Numbered from the stretch's first letter, positions 18,447 through 27,857 are shown. The stretch: 64,000 nt of DNA from Brochothrix thermosphacta DSM 20171 = FSL F6-1036 (GCF_036884295.1 NZ_CP145608.1:2046001-2110000); one strand, 5' to 3'. The notes: a model not told the origin generated them from the letters alone. Numbers and translations: made by a program.

Positions 18447-19787
18447 TTATAACGCCGTTAATTTATCTTTGCGCTTGATAAATATAAAGTAAACACTGAG
18501 TAAAATACAGATAATAAACTCTGCAATTGGTACCGCTAACCAAACACCTACTGTACCTAATAACGGTGTTAAAACAAGTAAGAATATAATAACCAACACG
18601 AATTCTCGAATAGCCGTAATAAAAATCGCAAAATTCACATGGCCACTTGTTTGCATAAATGTAATCAATACAAAGTTAGTTCCCATAAATAAATAGGCGA
18701 AGAAGAATATACGAATACTCTCAGTTCCTAACGCAATTAATTCTGGCGTAAATGAACCAAATAACGAGATAATCTGTGTCGTGAACACTTGACCTATAAC
18801 AATAATCACAAGACCAATGATCACTGATGACGTAATCCCATACTTCACAATCGCTTTTTGTTCCTTATACATTTTCGCACCTTGATAATACGAAATAAGT
18901 GGTTGTGTTGCTGAACTTAAACCTAGGAATAGTAATAAGGCGATACTGTGTGTGTAATTCACAATCGAAAATGCCGCCGCACCCATCGTTCCAGCTGCAC
19001 TTACAATCGCAATGTTATATGCAATCGTGAAAACTGAAATTCCCATTTCAGCTAAGAAACTCGGGAAACCGATATAAAAGAAACTCTTTAAATACCAATT
19101 GCCTTTAAATTTAAAATTAAACTTCAAATTATTAGATTTGTGCACAAAATGGGTAAGTAATACGAGGATACCTACTGCTGCAGCGATAATCAAACCTAAT
19201 GCCGCAGACATAATGCCCCACTTCAATACAATCAAGAAATAGTAATTCAAACCAATATTAACAACAGCAGTAACAATTAATACAATCATCGCTAACATCG
19301 GAGAACCATCGTTTCTAACGAATAAACTCAACATATTCTCTAAGGTTAATACAAATCCGAATAGTAAAAAGATATGTAAATACTCTGATGCCATGGGTGT
19401 AATTTCTGCATTTGCACCCAACCATGATAATAAATTATCACCTAATAATCCTAAAGTTGAACTCACTACTATTGATATACTAACAATTAAAAACACTGCT
19501 TGAGTGAAAATTGTCTGTGCTTTTTTTCTATCACCCTCACCCATTGCTTGTGAGTATCGAGTCGTCGCTCCTACACCAATCCATAATGACATTGCAACAT
19601 AAAAACTGTACACTGGAATAACGATATTAACTGCTGCTAAAGCAGTTGCGCCTAAAGCATGACCGACAAAAACACCATCCATCACGACATTTATCGCCAT
19701 CAGCATCATTCCGAACATTGAAGGTATCGCATATTTCGCAAATACCAACAATGGATTTTTATCTTTCATAGCATCTAATTTATTCAT
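18447..19787 (-). CDS. MATE-family multidrug efflux transporter
   Basis: A 446-residue integral membrane protein with about 12 helices in two repeated halves. AKYAIPSMFGMMLMAINVVMDG and FYIGFPSFLAEMGISVFTIA are the equivalent segments of the two MatE domains. The family exports cationic drugs using Na+ or H+. The start at 19787 is used because AAGGAGGAG precedes it; it overlaps the 3' end of the TetR gene by eight bases (ATGAATAA), pointing to translational coupling and to repression by that regulator. Confidence 0.9.
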   Translation of the reverse strand: MNKLDAMKDKNPLLVFAKYAIPSMFGMMLMAINVVMDGVFVGHALGATALAAVNIVIPVYSFYVAMSLWIGVGATTRYSQAMGEGDRKKAQTIFTQAVFLIVSISIVVSSTLGLLGDNLLSWLGANAEITPMASEYLHIFLLFGFVLTLENMLSLFVRNDGSPMLAMIVLIVTAVVNIGLNYYFLIVLKWGIMSAALGLIIAAAVGILVLLTHFVHKSNNLKFNFKFKGNWYLKSFFYIGFPSFLAEMGISVFTIAYNIAIVSAAGTMGAAAFSIVNYTHSIALLLFLGLSSATQPLISYYQGAKMYKEQKAIVKYGITSSVIIGLVIIVIGQVFTTQIISLFGSFTPELIALGTESIRIFFFAYLFMGTNFVLITFMQTSGHVNFAIFITAIREFVLVIIFLLVLTPLLGTVGVWLAVPIAEFIICILLSVYFIFIKRKDKLTAL

Positions 19788-20385
19788 TGTCTCCTCCTTC
19801 AAACCCATTAACATCTGTTTCTATTTTTTTAAGATATATCTCTAAGAACAATTTAAAAGCAGACATTATCTGCTCATCGCTTTCTTGACGCATTGTATCT
19901 GACATGCCATAAAGACTGCCAACGATGAGGTTCACATGCGTATTCATCTGTCCCGTTTCGATATTATAGTACCCTTCACTCACACCGCGAGACAATATAA
20001 AAGCAATAGATTCTTGATCGCATTCGACCCAGCGTTCCTTTTCTTTCTGCTTAGAATCTGCATCACCTAAAAATTCATCAAAGGCTTTGCGTAAGGGATG
20101 GCGTAAATCTTCGTAAATAAACACATGAAAAAAACCTTGTAACTGCACGCTAGGATGACAAGTTTCCGCTTTAATCCGTTCCCAAGTGACAACCCATTCA
20201 TCTTCCCAGTCTTTTAAAATGATTTCGAAAAGGGCTGCTTTACTTTTATAATGATACAAAATATTGCTACGGGTTGTCCCCACTTCATCTGCTATCATTT
20301 GCAACGATGCGTCGTTATAACCTTTCTCAACAAAAAGACGCTGCGCCGCTACTAGAATCGCTTGCTTTTTCAATTCTTTTTTCAT
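19780..20385 (-). CDS. TetR/AcrR-family repressor
   Basis: A 201-residue protein. The N-terminal HTH is KQAILVAAQRLFVEKGYNDAS followed by MIADEVGTTRSNILYHYKSKAALF. The C-terminal ligand-binding part is divergent as usual. It is cotranscribed with the downstream MATE exporter, and a 20-bp inverted repeat lies upstream of its start, so it probably represses its own operon and is released by an exported compound (inference from the standard arrangement). Confidence 0.92.
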   Translation of the reverse strand: MKKELKKQAILVAAQRLFVEKGYNDASLQMIADEVGTTRSNILYHYKSKAALFEIILKDWEDEWVVTWERIKAETCHPSVQLQGFFHVFIYEDLRHPLRKAFDEFLGDADSKQKEKERWVECDQESIAFILSRGVSEGYYNIETGQMNTHVNLIVGSLYGMSDTMRQESDEQIMSAFKLFLEIYLKKIETDVNGFEGGDNE

Positions 20386-20404
20386 GAATTAACCTCCTCA
20401 AAAA

Positions 20405-20424
20405 AACTGACCACCTGTTCAGTT
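20405..20424. promoter_or_regulatory. likely TetR-type operator
   Basis: AACTGA-CCACCTGT-TCAGTT: six-base perfect arms, with inner TGACCACCTGTTCA near-symmetric, 20 bases upstream of the tetR start codon. Confidence 0.6.
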
Positions 20425-20450
20425 TATGATATTTATAAAAAAATGTCAAT

Positions 20451-20480
20451 AAAAAAAGAACTATCTTTAGAAGATAGCTC
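20451..20480 (-). terminator. terminator of pyruvate oxidase gene
   Basis: Minus strand GAGCTATCTT-ctaa-AGATAGTTC followed by seven T, 55 bp after the stop codon. Confidence 0.8.
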
Positions 20481-20535
20481 CAATTTCACATACGTTCATC
20501 ACAATTGCTCTATTAAAAATTAAACACTCATCATT

Positions 20536-22266
20536 TTAAAAGAATTGGCGCATTACATCTTTTAACGGTGGCATTGACGCAATTCGTTTTTCCTCTAAAG
20601 CCGTTCTAATCTCAAATTTCGCAAAACCTTTTGCTTCATCCATCACAATTTTACCTGGTAGTGGTGCTGCTTCAGGATCAACAACAACATCGATAATTAC
20701 TGGACAATTATCTGCTTTCGCTGCTGTAAACACCGCTTCTAAATCAGCGGTGTTCTCAACACGGTAGCCCTTACCACCACACGCTTCTGCGTATTTGGCA
20801 AAATTGATATCGCCATGATCAATTCCATAATTCAACTGACCTTGAGCTTGTTGTTCATATTTAATAAACGATAATTGCTTATTGCTTAAAACAACATTAA
20901 TTATTGGTAAATCATAATAAACTGCTGTAGCAAAATCTTGCATTACCATTGAAAATGCACCATCTCCTTGTAAAGAGATAACTTGTCTATTTGGATAAGC
21001 AATTTTAGAAGCAATTGCTCCTGGTAAAGCACAACCCATTGTGCCTAACCAAGCCGACACAAGAAAATCATTTTTTTGACCTAGCTTCAAATAGCGAGTG
21101 CTCCATACAGTTGAAGTCCCAACATCTATTGAGAAAATAGCATCCTCATCAGCGATACGTTGCATTTGTTTAATGACTGCTTGTGGTGCGATTGGTGAAG
21201 TGTCACGAGCCATATGTTCTTCCATCCATTTCCACCACGTTTGCATATTTTTAGTACAAGCTTGTAAGAACGGACGGTTGGTTACTTCTTCACCATGAGC
21301 TGTTAAGTACGCCAACGCTTCTTTGGAATCGCCTACAATACCGACTGTAACATCATGTCTTTTCCCCATGCGTGAAGGTTCTATTTCAATTTGAATACAT
21401 TTAACATCTTTAGGTAAATAAGTTCCGTATGGATAATCGTTACCTACCATTAATAATAAATCAGCTTCTTGCATTGCTTCAAAAGCTGGTTTTGTTCCAA
21501 TTTTCCCAATGTTCCCTAAATAATTTGAATGTTCATCAGGCATAATTCCTTTTCCTGGCAAGGTTGACATCACTGGAATATCAAATCGTTCTGAAAAAGC
21601 CAAAACTTCAGCTTTCGCTTTTTTTGTACCCGTACCAATTAACATTACCGGTTTTTTTGACTCATTAATCAATGCCACTGCAGCTTCTAAATCAGGCGTA
21701 TTTAACCCTACTTGTGTTGGCTTTTTAGCTTCTTTAACACGTTCTACTGTATCAACAATTTTGTTAGCAGGAATATCATCAGGAATTATAACAACTGCTA
21801 CGCCTCGTTTCTCATATGCTGTACGAATCGCTTGATCAACAATAAGTGGTAATTGTTCTGGACGAGTAATTTCCTTGTTAAAGACAGCAACATCTTCGAA
21901 AATTGCTGAAGTATTTACCTCTTGAAAATAATCGCTATTTGCAAGGTCACTCGGTATTTGACCAACTAACACCAATTGCGGTACTTTATCCATTTTCGCA
22001 TCATACATTCCGTTTAATAAATGAATCGCCCCAGGACCACCGATTGATAACGCAACTCCGATTTTTCCTGTCAATTTTGTATAGGCTGCTGCCGAAAGTG
22101 AAGCAACTTCTTCATGACGCACATGGATGAACTTAATAGCTTCCTGTTCTTTTTGTAACGCATCAACGATATGATCAATTGAATCTCCTGGTAGTCCATA
22201 AACATGGTCTACATCCCAATTTTTCAATACATTCACTACTGCGCTACCTGCATTAATTTTCGCCAT
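20536..22266 (-). CDS. pyruvate oxidase (TPP/FAD-dependent, acetyl-phosphate forming)
   Basis: A 576-residue member of the thiamine-diphosphate enzymes. The N-terminal domain has VLKNWDVDHVYGLPGDSIDH and the catalytic Glu in VRHEEVASLSAAAY; the central domain binds FAD (LIGTGTKKAKAEVL); the C-terminal domain has the TPP motif GDGAFSMVMQDFATAV. This matches SpxB/PoxL-like enzymes that turn pyruvate, phosphate and O2 into acetyl phosphate, CO2 and H2O2. A quinone-linked PoxB role is the alternative. Listeria has a similar gene. Monocistronic. Acetyl phosphate made here could feed the Pta reaction encoded at 51.4 kb. Confidence 0.9.
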   Translation of the reverse strand: MAKINAGSAVVNVLKNWDVDHVYGLPGDSIDHIVDALQKEQEAIKFIHVRHEEVASLSAAAYTKLTGKIGVALSIGGPGAIHLLNGMYDAKMDKVPQLVLVGQIPSDLANSDYFQEVNTSAIFEDVAVFNKEITRPEQLPLIVDQAIRTAYEKRGVAVVIIPDDIPANKIVDTVERVKEAKKPTQVGLNTPDLEAAVALINESKKPVMLIGTGTKKAKAEVLAFSERFDIPVMSTLPGKGIMPDEHSNYLGNIGKIGTKPAFEAMQEADLLLMVGNDYPYGTYLPKDVKCIQIEIEPSRMGKRHDVTVGIVGDSKEALAYLTAHGEEVTNRPFLQACTKNMQTWWKWMEEHMARDTSPIAPQAVIKQMQRIADEDAIFSIDVGTSTVWSTRYLKLGQKNDFLVSAWLGTMGCALPGAIASKIAYPNRQVISLQGDGAFSMVMQDFATAVYYDLPIINVVLSNKQLSFIKYEQQAQGQLNYGIDHGDINFAKYAEACGGKGYRVENTADLEAVFTAAKADNCPVIIDVVVDPEAAPLPGKIVMDEAKGFAKFEIRTALEEKRIASMPPLKDVMRQFF

Positions 22267-22428
22267 TTTATATTCCTCCTCAGGTTGAAAACCTATTCTA
22301 TCTTCCTTGATTACACCCTCATACTAACAACAATATTTTTATTTTTCAACAATTCAATTCACAATCTCACTTTACAAACACATTGATAATACTATGTTAT
22401 AACAGTTAAATACCCTGTTTTTCACAAA

Positions 22429-22459
22429 TTAAAAACGATAGTAGTTACCTACTATCGTT
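22429..22459 (-). terminator. terminator of the pssA-dedA-psd-DJ-1 operon
   Basis: Perfect 11-bp stem AACGATAGTAG / CTACTATCGTT, loop of four, followed by T5 on the minus strand, 15 bp after the DJ-1 gene stop. Confidence 0.85.
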
Positions 22460-22473
22460 CACTTTAAAACTTA

Positions 22474-23022
22474 TTATTTATGCAAAATCGCTAACGAAAT
22501 TTCATTCGCTACATCAGGATAACCTAATTCTGAAACAAGTATTAAGGCGAATTCAATTGTTGTTCCAGCAGCACGTGATGTAATAATATGCCCTGAAATA
22601 ACCACTGACTTTTCTTCATAAATTGGTGTCACTATTTGCGGTTTCATCGCTGGAAAACTGGTAGCATGGTGCCCTTTTAAAATACCAGCTTCTTCCAATG
22701 CAATCGGTGCCGCACAGATTGCTGCGATTTTCAATTTCGCTTGGTGATGACGTTTAATTATCTGTTGCACAACAGGATCTGAGCGCAATGCTTCTGCACT
22801 GCCGCCACCACCTGGAAGGTAGATGAGATCAAATTGTTTTTCTGCGACTGTATCTAATGTAATATCCGCATTCACCTCAATTTGATGCGCACCCTTCACC
22901 GTTATATCATTGGTTAATGAGGCCACTTGTACATCAAACTCTGCTCGTCTAAAAATGTCAATTGCGCTAATAGCCTCTATTTCCTCAAAACCTTCAGCTA
23001 AAAATACCAATACATCTGTCAT
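22474..23022 (-). CDS. DJ-1/PfpI-family protein
   Basis: A 182-residue DJ-1/ThiJ/PfpI fold. MTDVLVFLAEGFEEIEAI contains the conserved Glu, and AAICAAPIALEEAG the nucleophile-elbow Cys. Lengths and motifs are those of the YajL/ThiJ group, which has been linked to protein deglycation or chaperone roles; the activity is debated for the family. It is 15 bp downstream of psd and ends the phospholipid operon, though a functional link is not obvious. Confidence 0.88.
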   Translation of the reverse strand: MTDVLVFLAEGFEEIEAISAIDIFRRAEFDVQVASLTNDITVKGAHQIEVNADITLDTVAEKQFDLIYLPGGGGSAEALRSDPVVQQIIKRHHQAKLKIAAICAAPIALEEAGILKGHHATSFPAMKPQIVTPIYEEKSVVISGHIITSRAAGTTIEFALILVSELGYPDVANEISLAILHK

Positions 23023-23037
23023 GTTATCAACACCCCT

Positions 23038-23802
23038 TTATTTATAGTCAGCAATCCCACTTCGTACTTTAATAAATTTACCTGGCGCAAGATCTTGCTG
23101 CCATTCTAGTTGTTTATCTGGTGACAGTAATACTACCGTTGATCCAAACGTAAAGTAGCCTACTTCTTGCCCTTGTTTTTCAGAACCTGCCTCATAACTA
23201 TCAACAATCGAATTGATATTCAATGCACCTACAGCAATCAATAGGGTCTCTTCACCAATTTGATAAGCAATACGATGATTTTTAACATATAATTTATCAA
23301 CGTTATCAAGTCCCCAATCATTGACAGGAAAACTGACCTTACCAAATTCAGCAAGCTTCTTTACTTTACCCGTTACTGGAGAATGATATCGATGGTATTG
23401 ACTTGGACTGAGGTAAACGATAATAAAACTGCCTCCATTACCAAATTTCCCAGCAGTTCGATCATCTAACAACTCATTTAATCGATACTTTGTTCCTTTG
23501 ACAGTAAATGTTTGTTCTTTATCAATTTCACCAAACTCTTGAACAAATCCGTCTACAGGACTTACCCAATCATTTGCTGCTATCGGACGTTTCTCTAAAT
23601 TAATTTCGCGTGCAAAAAATGCAGATAAACTCTTGTAACTTTTTATATCTGCTACCATATCACCTTGATTTATTTGATAATGCTTTGCAAAAACAGGGAT
23701 CAATGGACGACTTATTTTTGATAAAGTTAGCGCCTTCAACGGATATGAAAAAAAGCCTAATGAAAGAATACGTGCACCTATAATTAATAATTTATTAAAC
23801 AT
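23038..23802 (-). CDS. psd: phosphatidylserine decarboxylase proenzyme
   Basis: Decarboxylates phosphatidylserine to phosphatidylethanolamine at the membrane. The 254-residue protein has the GST self-cleavage site near the C-terminus (FTFGSTVVLL), where the Ser becomes the pyruvoyl group. Upstream it has the conserved SPVDGFVQEFG and SQYHRYHSPVTG segments with the catalytic Asp/His. It overlaps dedA by eight bases. With pssA two genes upstream it gives a full PS-to-PE pathway, a lipid known in Brochothrix. Confidence 0.94.
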   Translation of the reverse strand: MFNKLLIIGARILSLGFFSYPLKALTLSKISRPLIPVFAKHYQINQGDMVADIKSYKSLSAFFAREINLEKRPIAANDWVSPVDGFVQEFGEIDKEQTFTVKGTKYRLNELLDDRTAGKFGNGGSFIIVYLSPSQYHRYHSPVTGKVKKLAEFGKVSFPVNDWGLDNVDKLYVKNHRIAYQIGEETLLIAVGALNINSIVDSYEAGSEKQGQEVGYFTFGSTVVLLSPDKQLEWQQDLAPGKFIKVRSGIADYK

Positions 23803-24283
23803 TTAAAACTCCTATAAATTTACCAATGAGTATAAAAAACGAGCTCCATATAAGAGCACCTGCAAAGGCAAAAACCATATATTTTTTTAATGAAATCTTA
23901 GAAATTCCACAGAAATAACAAATTGCGTGTCGAAAACCAGGAATAAAATAACCAAAGGTTACTGTGTAATAACCAAACTTCATCATCCATTTTTCAACAC
24001 GTAAAAGTCTTTTGGTGGTTAAACCAATCCACTTCCCCACACGATAAATAATTGGGCGGCCTATTTTAGACCCAACAAAGTAACTGACAACCATCCCTAA
24101 AAAAGAACCTAAAGTTGCAATCAGTATTGCAACTGGTGTACTTAAAAAACCGACACTACAATAGTATCCGATCGTCGTCATTAAAACTTCATCGGGTACC
24201 GGCAGTCCAATAAGGCCTAAAAAAAGTGAAACAAAAATTGCAAGATACCCATAATTAAGAATAAACCATTCAATTTTATCCAT
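23795..24283 (-). CDS. DedA-family membrane protein
   Basis: A 162-residue protein with about four to five hydrophobic segments. The signature GLIGLPVPDEVLMTTIGYY and the later GYFIPGFRHAICYFCG correspond to the E/D and FxRxxR-like motifs of DedA. Some DedA proteins flip phospholipids such as PE or undecaprenyl phosphate (recent family knowledge). Its position between pssA and psd suggests a PS/PE translocation role (inference). It is rather short compared with the roughly 200 residues of typical DedA. Confidence 0.88.
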   Translation of the reverse strand: MDKIEWFILNYGYLAIFVSLFLGLIGLPVPDEVLMTTIGYYCSVGFLSTPVAILIATLGSFLGMVVSYFVGSKIGRPIIYRVGKWIGLTTKRLLRVEKWMMKFGYYTVTFGYFIPGFRHAICYFCGISKISLKKYMVFAFAGALIWSSFFILIGKFIGVLNV

Positions 24284-24286
24284 TAC

Positions 24287-24808
24287 TTAGACCTCTATTT
24301 CTTCTTTCGCATGCCCTAATTTTTTAACATGGATGTTACTAACCATCAAACCACCGAGTACTACGATAACTAACCCACATAAAATGCTCGGTAATATTTG
24401 AACAATAAGTAATGCAACTAATGCAGCAGCCGGAACTGGTAAACCAATAAAATAATTCAATTGTGACTGTGCCACGTTAAAACGTGCAAGCCTCACAATC
24501 GCTCCAATAGAAAATGCAAACATACTTAATATTGTCCAAAATCCCATGCCGTTGACTGCAAAATGGATAATCATCGGCGCTACACCAAATGTCACAACAT
24601 CAGCTAACGAATCGAGTTCTTTTCCAATCGGAGAACACACATTAAGAAGCCGAGCTGAGTAACCATCAAAACAATCAAACAGCATTCCCATTAATATCAT
24701 CACTACTGCATAGAATATATAACCGTGTGACGCAAATAAAATAGCACTGATTCCAGCTATAAAATTACTGATTGTAAGTATCGAAGGAACATATTTCACC
24801 ATCGACAC
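24287..24808 (-). CDS. pssA: CDP-diacylglycerol-serine O-phosphatidyltransferase
   Basis: Makes phosphatidylserine from CDP-diacylglycerol and serine. The 173-residue membrane protein shows the CDP-alcohol phosphotransferase motif DGYSARLLN...GKELDSLAD (D-G-x2-A-R-x8-G-x3-D-x3-D) between two membrane helices. It is first of a tight operon with dedA (gap three bases), psd and a DJ-1 gene. The serine-specific type is supported by psd in the same operon. Confidence 0.93.
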   Translation of the reverse strand: MSMVKYVPSILTISNFIAGISAILFASHGYIFYAVVMILMGMLFDCFDGYSARLLNVCSPIGKELDSLADVVTFGVAPMIIHFAVNGMGFWTILSMFAFSIGAIVRLARFNVAQSQLNYFIGLPVPAAALVALLIVQILPSILCGLVIVVLGGLMVSNIHVKKLGHAKEEIEV

Positions 24809-24944
24809 CTCCTTCCTAATCTCCCTATCATTATATACCTTTCTATAGTTCTTTCATACCGCTTTAATGATTTTTGCAGTAATATATACGTTGTAAGCAA
24901 AAAAAATAGTACATGAGCTCATTCAACAGAGATTATTCATTCAA

Positions 24945-25008
24945 TAAAAAAGAACATCTGCTAAAAATCAGCAGTTTTCATTTCTGCATTAATTTTTATA
25001 AGATGCTC
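24945..25008 (-). terminator. branched terminator-like structure after the LuxR-type gene
   Basis: On the minus strand an outer stem GAGCATCT / AGATGTTC encloses an inner GCAG...CTGC or alternative CTGCT...AGCAG hairpin and is followed by T6. It ends the LuxR-type gene. Confidence 0.55.
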
Positions 25009-25072
25009 TACTATTTATTTTATATTCATCATTGTTATTAAATAACACATGCTTGCAAGAAAAATTACGCCT

Positions 25073-25708
25073 TTATAATGAATACTCATATTCTTCTGTT
25101 GGATTTATATCACTATGTGAACGAACTTTTAAGATGACTTGATTACGACTTTTAACATTCATTTTTTGCAAAATATGACTGACATGATTTTTCACCGTAT
25201 TTTCACTTAAACCTAACTTATCAGCAATTTTTTCATTATTGAACTGTCCAATGATTAATTGTAATACATCACTTTCACGCGCAGTAAGCTTATAGCGTAT
25301 TGCACCATTAAGACCTCGATCTTTTTTCAATTCTATAACATTATTCATAAAAAAAGGATCAATAAAAGTTTCTTTATTTAGCACAGCCTCTAAACCACTA
25401 TGTAAATTTTCTTTGCTTATACTAAAAGAAAAGAACCCTTTTACTTTATTGTTGCATGATCTCGAATTAAATGATTGTGAAAAAAGCACGTACTTTGTTT
25501 TTGCTTCATTGTAATCGACCCGATTACTTCCTGAATATTCAGCATCTATCACACAAATTTTCGCCTCTGCTGTTCTTACATCTTCATACGCTCTATAATG
25601 CTTTGTTTTTATATGATTTTCCTGAATAACATTAACCAGTGACTCATCCAACATACTCTTTATGCCCTCACAAAAAATATTACGTCCTCGCAGCTCAATA
25701 TAAATCAT
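25073..25708 (-). CDS. LuxR/GerE-type transcriptional regulator with degenerate receiver
   Basis: A 211-residue protein. The C-terminus has a clear LuxR-type HTH (YKLTARESDVLQLIIG, then ADKLGLSENTVKNHVSHILQ). The N-terminal ~120 residues look like a response-regulator receiver in outline (Asp55 in ICVIDAEYSG, later KGFFSFSISKENLHSGLEAV). The acidic pair that binds Mg is missing, so normal phosphorylation is doubtful. No sensor kinase is adjacent. The regulated genes are unknown. AT-rich flanks of 264 and 335 bp isolate it. Confidence 0.85.
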   Translation of the reverse strand: MIYIELRGRNIFCEGIKSMLDESLVNVIQENHIKTKHYRAYEDVRTAEAKICVIDAEYSGSNRVDYNEAKTKYVLFSQSFNSRSCNNKVKGFFSFSISKENLHSGLEAVLNKETFIDPFFMNNVIELKKDRGLNGAIRYKLTARESDVLQLIIGQFNNEKIADKLGLSENTVKNHVSHILQKMNVKSRNQVILKVRSHSDINPTEEYEYSL

Positions 25709-25984
25709 TTTTTTGCCTCCCCATAAAGATTAAAATTTTAAAAAATAAAATTACATTTACCCTCGTACTTAGGTACATTCCCCTTTTTTAGAAAAAGAAA
25801 CTTATTACTAGCCATTTTTCGTAAATTTTATTTTAAAATCCGCTTCCTCTTTAAGTCTATCCTCTTAAAATACTAACAGTATGAGTCTTGAAAGTCCATT
25901 GTTAAAGAACAACAGCCGCTTGATTCGCCCTTATTAATTTTTCTGTGTCATTAGACCTAATTTTTTTAAAGAAAAAAATTTTAT
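25709..25984. other. AT-rich promoter region of the LuxR-type gene
   Basis: No gene seen. Together with the YceI terminator it makes a 335-bp gap. It presumably holds the promoter and leader of the regulator starting at 25708; no clear operator was recognised. Confidence 0.4.
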
Positions 25985-26024
25985 AAAAAAAACTCAAGAT
26001 GAGTAACGATACTCCCATCCTGAG
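25985..26024 (-). terminator. terminator of the YceI gene
   Basis: Minus strand CTCAGGATGGGAGTA-tcgt-TACTCATCTTGAG, a 13-bp stem with mismatches, followed by eight T, 20 bp after the stop. Confidence 0.8.
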
Positions 26025-26043
26025 GTTTCAGAAAATTATTTAA

Positions 26044-26580
26044 TTATTCAGCAGTTGAAACTTCAATTTCAACACTAATTTTAATATCATCACCAATAAG
26101 CACGCCACCTGTTTCTAATGGTGAATTGTAGACAATACCGAAATCTTTACGGCTAATTGTTGTATTTGCTGAAAAACCTGCAACTGTAGTGCCATCCATC
26201 GGGTTTTTACTTTGACCTTCAAAAGTGACATCAAATGTCACTGGTTGAGTCACACCAGCTAAACTTAATTCACCAGCCATGTTATATTTGTCACCAGATT
26301 TTTTTGTGATTTCAGTTGCTTTGAAATCAATTGTAGGGAATTTTTCAACGTTAAAGAAATCTTCACCTTTAATGTGTCCATCACGTTGTTCTTGTTTTGT
26401 ATTAACACTATCTGCTTCAATAGTAAAACTAATATCTGCAGTAGTTAAATCTTCAACATCCATTGTGATATCTGCACTAAATTTTTCGAATGTTCCTTTT
26501 ACTTTTGAAATCATCATGTGTTTTACTTGGAAATCCACTGAAGAATGTGCTGCATCTAAGATATATTTACTTTTTGTCAT
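26044..26580 (-). CDS. YceI-family protein
   Basis: A 178-residue lipocalin-like beta-barrel protein. KYILDAAHSSVDFQVKHMMI is the classical YceI start; TTISRKDFGIVYN and GVLIGDDIKISVEIEV close the barrel. Family members bind polyisoprenoids or similar amphiphiles. This copy lacks a signal peptide and is likely cytoplasmic. The start at 26580 (AGGAGG upstream) is preferred over an in-frame Met at 26631 preceding an unlikely sequence. Confidence 0.92.
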   Translation of the reverse strand: MTKSKYILDAAHSSVDFQVKHMMISKVKGTFEKFSADITMDVEDLTTADISFTIEADSVNTKQEQRDGHIKGEDFFNVEKFPTIDFKATEITKKSGDKYNMAGELSLAGVTQPVTFDVTFEGQSKNPMDGTTVAGFSANTTISRKDFGIVYNSPLETGGVLIGDDIKISVEIEVSTAE

Positions 26581-26779
26581 TTTAATTCCTCCTAATTTGT
26601 TTGTTATCTGTTTATATATGTATAATAACACACTTACTTTATGTAAGCAAGTTATTTATAGTATACACTATTTTATTTTCCCTCTTTTTATTGACACTAA
26701 ACATTTCTATAATTTCTAAGTACCTATTTCCGAAAAATTTTATGCTATAATTATGTAAAATATGAAACGAGGCGATTAT

Positions 26780-27775
26780 ATGATAAATTATGCAGTTATT
26801 GGAACAAGTATGATTACAGGAAAGTTCATTGAATCCGCACAAGCAACAAATAAATGGGACCTCACAACAATTTATTCACGAACTGCAGAAAAAGCAGAGA
26901 ACTTTATAGATTCAGAAGCTTTAAAGGATATTACAATTGAAACGGACTGGAATGTTTTTTTAAATTCTACTCATTTTTCAACCGTTTATATTGCCTCACC
27001 AAATAGTATCCATTTTCAACAAGCAATTGCTCTTTTAAAAGCAAAGAAAAATGTTGTTGTTGAAAAACCAATTTTCCCTACTGCTGCCGAATTAAAAGAG
27101 GCACAACGTATCGCTAAAGAAAATAATGTTTTCATTTTTGAAGCAGCACGTCATATTCATGAAGCGAACTTTAAAATTGTTAAAGAATTAGTAGCAAATA
27201 CACCTAACATAGAAGGCGCTACATTTGCCTATTCAAAATATTCATCTCGTTATGATCAAGTACTTAACGGTGAACAACCTAATATCTTTACCACTAAATT
27301 TGCAGGTGGCGCATTAGTCGATTTAGGCATTTATCTTGTTTATTCAGCTGTTGCGTGGTTCGGTGTTCCCGAGCGTTCACATTATTTTGCCAAAAAAATT
27401 GTAACTGGTGTTGATGGTTCTGGCACAATCATTTTAGAATATCCTGATTTCAATGTCACTTTACTTACAGGTAAAATAGTTCAATCATACCTAGGTTCTG
27501 AAATTTACAGCAACCAGTCAACCATTTTATTGGATGCTGTGAATGCAATCACAACAATTGATGTTTGGGACAGAAAAACAGATACTACAACAGCTAAAGG
27601 CGTAGAAGCTCCTGAGCTATTGCTTTATGATGAAGCGATTGCTTTTGCAAGTGTTATTAATAATCCAACAGATGCTAAAGCTCTTGAGGATTATCGTGAA
27701 TGGTCAGAATTAAGCCTTAACGTTACTACTTTAGTAGAAAGTTTACGTAAAGATGCTGGTATTGTATACGATTAA
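26780..27775 (+). CDS. Gfo/Idh/MocA-family oxidoreductase
   Basis: About 331 residues. The N-terminal Rossmann fold NYAVIGTSMITGKFIESA and the EKPIFPTAAE segment (Lys of the EKP motif) are standard; the C-terminal alpha/beta domain contains GGALVDLGIYLV. The family oxidises or reduces sugars and inositols with NAD(P). The substrate is not predictable. The start at 26780 is used; the earlier ATG at 26762 lies about where the transcript would begin (TATAAT at about 26745). Confidence 0.87.
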   Translation: MINYAVIGTSMITGKFIESAQATNKWDLTTIYSRTAEKAENFIDSEALKDITIETDWNVFLNSTHFSTVYIASPNSIHFQQAIALLKAKKNVVVEKPIFPTAAELKEAQRIAKENNVFIFEAARHIHEANFKIVKELVANTPNIEGATFAYSKYSSRYDQVLNGEQPNIFTTKFAGGALVDLGIYLVYSAVAWFGVPERSHYFAKKIVTGVDGSGTIILEYPDFNVTLLTGKIVQSYLGSEIYSNQSTILLDAVNAITTIDVWDRKTDTTTAKGVEAPELLLYDEAIAFASVINNPTDAKALEDYREWSELSLNVTTLVESLRKDAGIVYD

Positions 27776-27791
27776 GTGAAAATAAAAAAAT

Positions 27792-27816
27792 AGTAAACCG
27801 TTATGAACGATTTACT
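27792..27816 (-). terminator. terminator of luxS
   Basis: AGTAAA-tcGTTcataAACggTTTACT-type stem followed on the minus strand by ATTTTTTTATTTT. One of a back-to-back pair between convergent genes. Confidence 0.6.
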
Positions 27817-27824
27817 ACAACTCA

Positions 27825-27856
27825 GCAATTCACTTTTTAGTGAGTTGCTTTTTATT
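27825..27856 (+). terminator. terminator of the Gfo/Idh/MocA gene
   Basis: GCAATTCACT-tttt-AGTGAGTTGC followed by TTTTTATT on the plus strand. Confidence 0.75.
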
Positions 27857-27857
27857 T

